DNA of 5,775 nt from Flavobacterium psychrophilum. Its GTDB lineage: Bacteria; Bacteroidota; Bacteroidia; Flavobacteriales; Flavobacteriaceae. This document shows positions 1 through 5,775 of the stretch, one piece after another. Under the pieces are notes generated by a model. The model was not told where the DNA came from. It did no database searches and saw nothing but the letters and a program-made list of their open reading frames with translations. The position numbers and the translations under genes are program-made. Every line of letters begins with the position of its first letter. The first letter of the stretch is position 1. The stretch is from the NCBI GenBank assembly GCA_945869365.1, contig CAMBOW010000098.1, positions 1-5,775 on the forward strand, read 5' to 3'.

Positions 1-78
1 AATTTTATAAAATAATTACACCAAAAAGGCTGATTTCTAATTTGTGGACATCGCATATTGGCTGCCTGCGATATCTAT

Positions 79-108
79 AAAAAAACCATCCTTTTTGAGA
101 ATGGTTTT
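79..108 (-). terminator. Intrinsic terminator after the SGNH hydrolase gene
   Basis: Read on the minus strand, AAAACCAT (108-101) pairs perfectly with ATGGTTTT (89-82). Inside it the stem can extend by a T-G wobble (100/90) and a C-G pair (99/91), leaving a 7-base loop. A run of seven T residues (85-79) forms the end of the stem and continues past it. The hairpin begins 21 bases after the hydrolase stop codon, which suits a Rho-independent terminator closing the receptor-hydrolase unit. The stem is moderately AT-rich, so it may be less efficient than the terminator after glmS. Confidence 0.8.
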
Positions 109-129
109 ATAAACTTTAATCGGTTTGTA

Positions 130-1596
130 TTAGTTAATTACCGCTGGAAACTGAATAGGATATTCAGCCAAGTCTAGCGGCTTAAATGTAGAACCGTATT
201 TGGCATTGATTGCCTCCGCAAATTTATTTGCAATTAAAGCTGCTCCACGTGCTGAAGGGTGTACGCCGTCTAACGAGAATGCGCCTCCAGTTACATAACC
301 AGCTGATAAATGGTAGTTGCCATAACGAATTCCTCCGTTAAACACTTGACTCATTACCGCATTGGCATCCACAAACGCTATGCCTTTGGCTTCCGCGATC
401 GATTTAATCGAAGCATTGTAGGCATCAACGGCTACTTTAATTTCACCGATTTCATCTTTAGAAAGCACCCAGTTGTCGGCCAATGGCACAGACACCCCAT
501 TCACTTGCTGTGGATTTCCACCCACTGCTGTTCCAATAAATGAACGAGAAGGCAATACTAGTAAATCAGCAGCTGTAGCTTGACGATAGGATGGCAATCC
601 CAAGGCTGCCAATGACGTTAAATAACTATCTACCATTACAACGGCATTGTTTCCGGCTTGGAACGCGATGGTTCTTTGTGCTTTTTCGGCAGCCGAAATT
701 AAACCGGCGTTTAGTGCAGCCGCTAAACCACCATTGTAAGCCGCATAACCTGCACTTAATTGCGCAGCAGTTGCTGCATCAAGTGGTACCGGGTTGAAAG
801 GAACAGTTGTAAAGAAAGGAATTGTAGTAACATAAGGAATATTTGCTACTACGCCTTTGGCTCCGTTGGCGGTCATGGCATCTACTAATCCGCTATATAC
901 ATTTGCGAAAACAGCAGGATCGGTAATGTCATTCGCACCATAGGTAGCCGGATTTATATTTCCTAGTTGATTAACCCCAGCACCTCCAGAAGTAGCGTAG
1001 CCTAACACATCATTATTTCCAATCCACAAAGAGAAAAAGGTAGCGTTTTGCGCTACTGCATCGTCAATGATACGAGAAGAAGGAGAAGACGCAAAACGTG
1101 CATAATACGGATTGGCTTGTCCGGTAGGAACTCCTGCTACGTTTCCGTAACCAGGGGCTGCCAAATGATAGCTTTTTGCACCAGGAACACCCATATTGTT
1201 AAATGGACCTGTTAATAAATTGGTGATTTCAGTAACCGGAGTTCCGGGCACGTTTACTGGGGCAGCCCCATTAAAATATAAACGGGTTCCTTGTATAGAT
1301 ATTCCACCTAGTAATAATCCTCCTAGATTATCATCTCCACAAAAAGGAATCGTGAATGCGCCACCGCCTACTTGTGCAAATTGTTGTGCCAATAAATTTG
1401 GATATGATCCTTCTTGACCTCTTTTGAAAAGTGCGCCATCGCTGTAACCCGCGGTGAGCGAATTTCCTAATGAAACGTATTTTGAGAAATCAGCGGTTCC
1501 CGCAGATACTGGCACATCTACAGGCGCAGTATCGTCATTTGTACATGCTGCAAAGGTTAACGAAACCAAAAGCAGCCATTTGAAATTTTTTATCAT
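130..1596 (-). CDS. SGNH/GDSL-family hydrolase, predicted lipoprotein
   Basis: This is a 488-residue predicted esterase/lipase-type hydrolase. A lipoprotein signal peptide covers residues 1-17 (Lys3 and Lys6, a hydrophobic stretch, then FAAC), with Cys18 as the probable lipidated residue. TNDD follows, an acidic patch resembling lipoprotein surface-export signals in Bacteroidota. All SGNH blocks are visible: block I SLGNSLTAG with nucleophile Ser46 (GNSL rather than GDSL), block II NNMGVPGA with Gly136 as the likely oxyanion residue, block III WIGNNDV with Asn195, and block V SLDGVHP with Asp443 and His446. The protein is about twice the length of compact SGNH enzymes. Most of the excess lies between blocks III and V (residues 197-440) and includes an Ala-rich, probably helical stretch around 273-305. 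The start at 1596 is chosen because it opens the signal peptide directly. It lies 31 bases after the upstream receptor stop with no terminator between, so the two genes are probably cotranscribed. Family assignment is secure; the substrate (acyl, acetyl or other ester) cannot be told from sequence. Confidence 0.93.
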   Translation of the reverse strand: MIKNFKWLLLVSLTFAACTNDDTAPVDVPVSAGTADFSKYVSLGNSLTAGYSDGALFKRGQEGSYPNLLAQQFAQVGGGAFTIPFCGDDNLGGLLLGGISIQGTRLYFNGAAPVNVPGTPVTEITNLLTGPFNNMGVPGAKSYHLAAPGYGNVAGVPTGQANPYYARFASSPSSRIIDDAVAQNATFFSLWIGNNDVLGYATSGGAGVNQLGNINPATYGANDITDPAVFANVYSGLVDAMTANGAKGVVANIPYVTTIPFFTTVPFNPVPLDAATAAQLSAGYAAYNGGLAAALNAGLISAAEKAQRTIAFQAGNNAVVMVDSYLTSLAALGLPSYRQATAADLLVLPSRSFIGTAVGGNPQQVNGVSVPLADNWVLSKDEIGEIKVAVDAYNASIKSIAEAKGIAFVDANAVMSQVFNGGIRYGNYHLSAGYVTGGAFSLDGVHPSARGAALIANKFAEAINAKYGSTFKPLDLAEYPIQFPAVIN

Positions 1597-1627
1597 GATT
1601 CTATATTTTTATTACGTGTACGTTAGA

Positions 1628-4489
1628 TTAAGGATTAATGGTCCATGAAGCATACCAAAGTTGACCAATGGCTCCTGCTCCGACTACTTGTATGTAATCT
1701 TTGCCCATTAGGTTGTTGGCGCCCAATTTAAATACTGATTTCATAGAAGGAATTCCGTAGGTAATTTGTGCGTCTACAACTGTGTTTTCTGGAACATCTC
1801 CGTCAATAAATGACGACTGCCAAGTATAGGCCGTGTTCCAACGTACATTGGTATTGAATCCAAAGTTTTTGAACAATCTTGGATTCCCAATAGATGCTTT
1901 TACACGGTGTTTTGGGGTGTTGAATGAGGTTTCAAATCCAGCTTCGTTTGCGTCATTATAGATAAATCCGGCATAGTTGTAATTGGCATTAAGCTCATAG
2001 TCACTAAATATTTTCTTGCCTAAGCCCAATCCCACTCCGTAGGATTCTAACGAAGCTTTTGAGTTGGTGTATACTTGATACACACGACGGTCACCATTGC
2101 TTAAAGCGCTCAACGGCCCTAGAGTTGTTGCATCACCCAAATTAATTGGCACATTTACATCCCCATACAAAGGAGTAATTACGTTGGCATTACTTATCAT
2201 GTCGGTATACATATTGTAATACCCGTTAATGTCTACAGACACGTCTTCAATAAATGAACGGTAGCCCAATTCAACTGCTTGAACTTGTTCTGGCTTAACC
2301 AATCCTGGTGTAGCCACTTGCAATAAATTGGCCGCTGCTTGAAGTTGTGCAGGAGTGGTTTTGGGAGCCGCAGCAAAGGCAGCAACTGATGTACTGGTGT
2401 AGGAATTGTAGTAGGCGTCTTGTCCACTCAATGAAACACTAGTTGCACCACCTGTAAAGGCTTGACCGGCAGCGCTCACAGTTCTAGTTTCTACATATCG
2501 ATCTAAATTATCAGGAGCAGAACCAATTAGGGCAAATGGGCCTAAATCCAATCCGATATATTGGTCTTGTGTAGTTGGATTTCTAAAACCCGTTTGGTAA
2601 GACAAACGAATGTTGTGGTTTTTATTGGCTCCAGCCGAATACACAAATGCTAAACGTGGATAAAAATTTCCATCAAAATTTTGAGATTTATCATAGCGAA
2701 CGGATCCCGTAAATTTTAATCGATCGTTTAGTAATTTCTTTTGCACCTGCGAATACACTCCCAATTCAGTATAGGTAATTGGCGCATCATAATCGGTAAA
2801 AATAGACCCTTCTGAATCCATCACATATTGACGATACGAACCACCTACTTGCACATCAGCCACCTTAACTACATCTCTAAGGTTGTAATTTACATCACTG
2901 TGGTACAACTTAGAACGGTCTGTAAACTTGGCTCCTTTGGTAAAATCAGGATCTTGGGCAATGGTGCTTAAGGCATTTTTAAATTCTGGAGATCCAGCCA
3001 AAAATCTTGGCAATGTGGGTGCCGATGGATTGTTAGGATCTACAAATGGAGTTAAATTTAATATCGGCGAAATATTTGTGTCGGCAAAGGTTCGGGCATA
3101 ATTGGATGCGTCATAGCCGTTCAATCCTAACACAGCGCTCGACAACTGATACGCTCTCGCATAATCGGTAAACCAGTTCGTGTCGGCCTTAGCGGCTCTG
3201 TTTACGTTCCAAGCTGCAAAACGCATGTCATAGGAATCTCCAGCATCTTCTGCAGTCATATAGGCTCTAGCAAAGAAATTTTTTCCTTTTACTTCAATGC
3301 GGTTTTGGTTCATATAGAAGTTTTTCAACGCATAACGATTAGCCCCTTGGTAGATGGTGTTTCCTGTACCAAATTTGCTTTGTAAAATAATTTCAAAATC
3401 GTTGTCAAACGGCTTGAAGTGCAACGAGAAATCGGCTTTCACATTCTTGATGGTGTTGTCGTTCAAGTCTTTTTCCATATACCCGGTACGGCTCACTTGC
3501 CCCACGTTTGGAATAAAGGTAGTAACCTCATCCCCATAGGAGTTTAATCCGTCATAATTTTGATTGACATCATGCCCAATGTTTGAAGGGTCTGTATATA
3601 ATGCACCTCCCACAACATTTCGTCGATCATTTGCAATCCACTCGGTGGCTTTCATGAACGTGAAATTAGTTTTGGCGGCAAAATATTTGTTAAATACATG
3701 TGCGGCACGAATCCCAACATCAAAATAGTCATTCACTCCAGCCGCTTCCTGCGACGTTTGTCCGTATTTAAAGTAGGTGCTTAAGCCTTGGCTAGTAAAT
3801 GGGCTCTTGCTGTTCATAAACAAAATTCCATTAAAGGCATTGGCGCCATATAGAGCAGAAGATGCTCCTGGTAATAATTCCACGCTAGCTACATCTAATT
3901 CTGAAATTCCGATTAAGTTACCCAATACAAAATTCAAGGCGGGAGAGGAATTGTCCATTCCGTCTACCAATTGCATAAAACGGGTATTTGCAACGGTTGC
4001 AAATCCGCGGGTATTGATTGATTTAAACGAGAAACTACTGGTGTTAAAGTGCACCTCTTTCATGTTTTCTAAGCCATCGTAGTAGGTGGCTGCAGTCGTG
4101 TTTTTAATTTGCGCTAAGCCCATTCTCTCAATGGTTACTGGCGATTCTAACACGCGCTCTGGTGTTCTAGACGCCGAAACAACGATTTCGTTTAGTTGGG
4201 TTTCTTCGTTTATCAAGCTCACCGAAATGGCTTGAGAAGCAGAGGAAACAGAAACTGTTTGTGGTGCATAGCCCACACTGGTGATTTCTAGTTTGCAAGG
4301 CAAGTTCACGGCATTTAAGGTAAATTTACCGTCAACATCAGTACTTGCGCTGTTTGAAGCTCCCGCAATCTTTACATTGGCTCCAGGAATTGGCTGTTTT
4401 TTAGCGTCAGACACTACGCCTGATAGGGCTGTTTGTGCAAAGGTGAGACTGCAAAAAAACAACGTCAAAATAACTAAATAGCTCTTCAT
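1628..4489 (-). CDS. TonB-dependent outer-membrane receptor with N-terminal carboxypeptidase-regulatory-like domain
   Basis: This is a 953-residue predicted outer-membrane active transporter energised by TonB-ExbBD. Residues 1-19 are a signal peptide (MKSYLVILTLFF, ending LTFAQ). Residues about 21-93 form a carboxypeptidase-regulatory-like beta-sandwich (LSGVVSDAKKQPIPGANV, DVDGKFTL, SVGYAPQTV). A TonB-box-like segment, NEIVVSASR, sits at 100-108. The plug follows to about 230, with INTRGFATVANTR, QLVDGMDN and VELLPGASSALYGANAFNG. The rest is the 22-strand-type barrel, with the characteristic RLSYQTGFRNPT near 627 and KPEQVQAVELGYRSF near 732-746. Length is normal for such receptors and the frame is intact. 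The ATG at 4489 is preferred because it opens the signal peptide; the frame stays open to a TTG at 4528, but that would put 13 polar residues ahead of it. The upstream bases are A-rich without a Shine-Dalgarno motif, as usual in Bacteroidota. No SusD-like partner is adjacent; the next gene is the SGNH lipoprotein. The ligand is unknown: glycan, lipid-linked compound, peptide and siderophore all remain possible. Confidence 0.95.
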   Translation of the reverse strand: MKSYLVILTLFFCSLTFAQTALSGVVSDAKKQPIPGANVKIAGASNSASTDVDGKFTLNAVNLPCKLEITSVGYAPQTVSVSSASQAISVSLINEETQLNEIVVSASRTPERVLESPVTIERMGLAQIKNTTAATYYDGLENMKEVHFNTSSFSFKSINTRGFATVANTRFMQLVDGMDNSSPALNFVLGNLIGISELDVASVELLPGASSALYGANAFNGILFMNSKSPFTSQGLSTYFKYGQTSQEAAGVNDYFDVGIRAAHVFNKYFAAKTNFTFMKATEWIANDRRNVVGGALYTDPSNIGHDVNQNYDGLNSYGDEVTTFIPNVGQVSRTGYMEKDLNDNTIKNVKADFSLHFKPFDNDFEIILQSKFGTGNTIYQGANRYALKNFYMNQNRIEVKGKNFFARAYMTAEDAGDSYDMRFAAWNVNRAAKADTNWFTDYARAYQLSSAVLGLNGYDASNYARTFADTNISPILNLTPFVDPNNPSAPTLPRFLAGSPEFKNALSTIAQDPDFTKGAKFTDRSKLYHSDVNYNLRDVVKVADVQVGGSYRQYVMDSEGSIFTDYDAPITYTELGVYSQVQKKLLNDRLKFTGSVRYDKSQNFDGNFYPRLAFVYSAGANKNHNIRLSYQTGFRNPTTQDQYIGLDLGPFALIGSAPDNLDRYVETRTVSAAGQAFTGGATSVSLSGQDAYYNSYTSTSVAAFAAAPKTTPAQLQAAANLLQVATPGLVKPEQVQAVELGYRSFIEDVSVDINGYYNMYTDMISNANVITPLYGDVNVPINLGDATTLGPLSALSNGDRRVYQVYTNSKASLESYGVGLGLGKKIFSDYELNANYNYAGFIYNDANEAGFETSFNTPKHRVKASIGNPRLFKNFGFNTNVRWNTAYTWQSSFIDGDVPENTVVDAQITYGIPSMKSVFKLGANNLMGKDYIQVVGAGAIGQLWYASWTINP

Positions 4490-4518
4490 TGGTTTTAAAT
4501 TTTGTTGGTTTAGAAAGC

Positions 4519-4546
4519 CAAAATACAACTATTTTTAATATTACTA
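4519..4546 (-). promoter_or_regulatory. Candidate Bacteroidota-type promoter for the receptor-hydrolase unit
   Basis: On the minus strand TATTTTG (4525-4519) resembles the Bacteroidota -7 element TAnnTTTG with one base missing between TA and TTTG. TAG (4546-4544), 18 bases upstream, would stand in for the -33 TTG with one mismatch. Transcription would then begin near 4512 and give a leader of about 22 bases before the ATG at 4489. Both elements are imperfect and the region is AT-rich, so a chance match is quite possible. A promoter somewhere in 4490-4631 is nevertheless expected, because the glmS terminator lies just upstream. Confidence 0.35.
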
Positions 4547-4587
4547 AAAAAAGGGCCGAAAATTTTGCTATTCCTATTTATGGTAGG

Positions 4588-4606
4588 TGATTTTTATTGA
4601 TTTTTA
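4588..4606. repeat. Short tandem direct repeat upstream of the receptor gene
   Basis: TGATTTTTA occurs at 4588-4596 and again at 4598-4606, giving two copies with a 10-base period, about one helical turn. The repeat lies about 100 bases upstream of the receptor start, between the glmS terminator and the promoter candidate. That position would suit a binding site for an activator or a bent upstream element. The sequence is of low complexity, and a chance origin in AT-rich DNA is equally likely. Confidence 0.3.
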
Positions 4607-4631
4607 AAATTGAGAGTTTACTCATTGAAAC

Positions 4632-4664
4632 AAAAAAAGCGAGTTGTTTCCAACTCGCTTTTTT
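4632..4664 (-). terminator. Intrinsic terminator after glmS
   Basis: A perfect 14-bp inverted repeat (4633-4646 against 4651-4664) encloses a 4-base loop. On the minus strand the core is GCGAGTTG-GAAA-CAACTCGC, so the loop is a stable GNRA tetraloop. It is followed by seven T residues (4638-4632), most of them shared with the AT end of the stem. The hairpin starts 18 bases after the glmS stop codon. Because the core is flanked by A and T runs on both sides, it could also act on plus-strand transcripts. It separates glmS from the receptor gene. Confidence 0.93.
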
Positions 4665-4682
4665 CGTCTATTTTGATTTTGC

Positions 4683-5775
4683 TTATTCTACCGTAACCGA
4701 TTTGGCTAAATTTCTAGGCTGATCTACGTTACATCCGCGTAATACAGCGATGTGATAAGACAATAATTGCAACGGAATCGTAGTCAATAAGGGCGATAAC
4801 GCATCCGAAGTTTCTGGAATTTCGATCACGTAGTCGGCCAAATCGCGCACTTGTACGTCGCCTTTGGTTACCACGGCAATGATTTTTCCGCTTCTGGATT
4901 TAATCTCTTGAATGTTGCTCACCACTTTGTCGTAATGGCCTTGTTTGGGAGCGATTACAATTACTGGCATGTGTTCGTCAATCAAGGCGATTGGCCCGTG
5001 TTTCATTTCGGCGGCGGGATAACCTTCGGCATGAATATAAGAAATCTCTTTGAGTTTCAAGGCGCCTTCTAAGGCTACGGGGAAATTATAGCCACGTCCC
5101 AAATACAAACAATTGGTTGAGTCTTTGAATCGTTCGGCAATCACTTTGGCCACTTCATTGGTTTCTAACGCCTCGGCCACTTTTTCCGGGATTAACTCCA
5201 ATTCTTGCAAATAACGGTGGTAATCGGTATTGTTCATAGTTCCTTTGGCTTTTGCCAAACGCAAAGCCAACATAGTCAAAACGGTGATTTGCGTGGTAAA
5301 TGCTTTGGTAGAAGCCACGCCAATTTCTGGTCCGGCATGGGTGTATGCCCCTGCGTGCGTCTCCCTAGAAATTGAAGAGCCCACTACGTTACACACGCCA
5401 AACACAAATGCGCCATTTTCTTTGGCCAACTTGATCGCTGCCAAGGAATCAGCGGTTTCTCCCGATTGGGAGATCGCAATTACGACATCCGATTTATTGA
5501 TAATGGGATTACGGTACCGGAATTCGGAAGCGTATTCAACCTCAACAGGAATGCGCGCAAATTCTTCGATCACGTATTCAGCTACTAGGCCCGCGTGCCA
5601 AGAAGTTCCGCACGCCACGATAATGATGCGTTCGGCATGGAGGAATTTCTCTAAATTGTCTTCTACCCCAGCCATTTGAATAATGCCTTGGTTGGCCAAC
5701 AAACGACCGCGGTAAGTGTCTTTGATTACGTTGGGCTGCTCGTAGATTTCTTTCATCATGAAATGATCGTAACCG
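4683..5775 (-). CDS. glmS: Glutamine-fructose-6-phosphate aminotransferase (isomerizing), C-terminal part; 5' end outside window
   Basis: GlmS makes glucosamine-6-phosphate from fructose-6-phosphate and glutamine in the cytoplasm, the first step towards UDP-GlcNAc for peptidoglycan and LPS. The frame is open to the window edge, beginning GYDHFMMKEIYEQP, so the Met codons at 5759 and 5756 are internal and not the start. The 363 visible residues hold both SIS sugar-isomerase domains; the N-terminal glutaminase domain (about 240 residues, with catalytic Cys) lies outside. Numbering from the first full codon, SIS1 contains CGTSWHAG (55-62), the phosphate-binding SQSGET (102-107) and PEIGVASTKAFTTQ (about 149-162). 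SIS2 contains YLGRGYNFPVALEGALKLKE (224-243) and EMKHGP (256-261). The C-terminus QPRNLAKSVTVE is the conserved end. Residues matching E. coli Lys485, Glu488, His504 and Lys603 (from memory) are all present at a constant offset of 245, as Lys240, Glu243, His259 and Lys358, so no indel or decay is apparent. A strong terminator follows 18 bases downstream. Regulation cannot be judged because the 5' region is missing. Confidence 0.98.
   Translation of the reverse strand, partial: GYDHFMMKEIYEQPNVIKDTYRGRLLANQGIIQMAGVEDNLEKFLHAERIIIVACGTSWHAGLVAEYVIEEFARIPVEVEYASEFRYRNPIINKSDVVIAISQSGETADSLAAIKLAKENGAFVFGVCNVVGSSISRETHAGAYTHAGPEIGVASTKAFTTQITVLTMLALRLAKAKGTMNNTDYHRYLQELELIPEKVAEALETNEVAKVIAERFKDSTNCLYLGRGYNFPVALEGALKLKEISYIHAEGYPAAEMKHGPIALIDEHMPVIVIAPKQGHYDKVVSNIQEIKSRSGKIIAVVTKGDVQVRDLADYVIEIPETSDALSPLLTTIPLQLLSYHIAVLRGCNVDQPRNLAKSVTVE

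Noticed and set aside
50..72. Small inverted repeat ATCGCA / TGCGAT in the region downstream of the hydrolase gene
   Set aside because: Only 6 bp with an 11-base loop and no T-run; it lies beyond the real terminator and is likely chance.
3777..4082. Plus-strand open frame of 101 codons inside the receptor gene
   Set aside because: It is antisense to the conserved plug domain, and its composition is explained by the receptor codons on the other strand.
4490..4528. Upstream extension of the receptor reading frame to a TTG at 4528 (13 extra residues)
   Set aside because: It would put polar residues in front of a well-formed signal peptide, and the TTG overlaps the likely promoter/leader region. 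The ATG at 4489 is the natural start.
4573..4587. CCTA / TAGG inverted repeat in the glmS-receptor spacer
   Set aside because: Four-base arms are expected by chance, and there is no supporting context for an operator.
5230..5679. Plus-strand open frame of 149 codons inside glmS
   Set aside because: It lies entirely antisense to the conserved SIS1 coding region and shows no recognisable domain or start context, so it is a shadow of glmS.
5754..5759. Double Met codon as the start of a short stand-alone isomerase
   Set aside because: The frame continues upstream as GYDHF, which matches the conserved linker sequence of full-length GlmS, so the gene is simply cut by the window edge.

Overview
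The window looks like chromosomal DNA from a Bacteroidota bacterium, most likely a Flavobacteriaceae member close to Flavobacterium. The support is its AT-rich spacers, starts without a Shine-Dalgarno sequence, a 'TFAQ' signal-peptide end, a TonB-dependent receptor with an N-terminal carboxypeptidase-regulatory-like domain, and a lipoprotein with acidic residues just after the lipidated cysteine. All three genes lie on the minus strand, so transcription runs from high to low coordinates.

From right to left: (1) 5775-4683 holds the C-terminal 363 residues of GlmS (glucosamine-6-phosphate synthase), covering the isomerase half; the glutaminase half lies beyond the window. A strong intrinsic terminator (4664-4632) follows its stop codon. 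(2) A 193-base spacer (4490-4682) carries that terminator, a weak Bacteroidota-type promoter candidate and a short direct repeat. (3) 4489-1628 encodes a 953-residue outer-membrane TonB-dependent receptor. (4) After only 31 bases, 1596-130 encodes a 488-residue SGNH/GDSL-family hydrolase lipoprotein, followed by a second intrinsic terminator (108-79). Bases 1-78 hold no gene or recognisable site.

The receptor and the hydrolase appear to form a two-gene transcription unit bounded by the two terminators. A reasonable but unproven reading is that the lipoprotein removes ester-linked groups (acyl or acetyl) from a substrate at the cell surface or in the periplasm, and that the receptor imports the substrate or product using TonB energy. 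No SusD-like protein, regulator or transporter in the window names the substrate. glmS is a housekeeping gene that supplies amino sugar for peptidoglycan and LPS, and it is separated from the pair by its terminator. There is no sign of mobile DNA, CRISPR or RNA genes, and no clear evidence of a wholly new system. The receptor-hydrolase pair is the part most worth following up.
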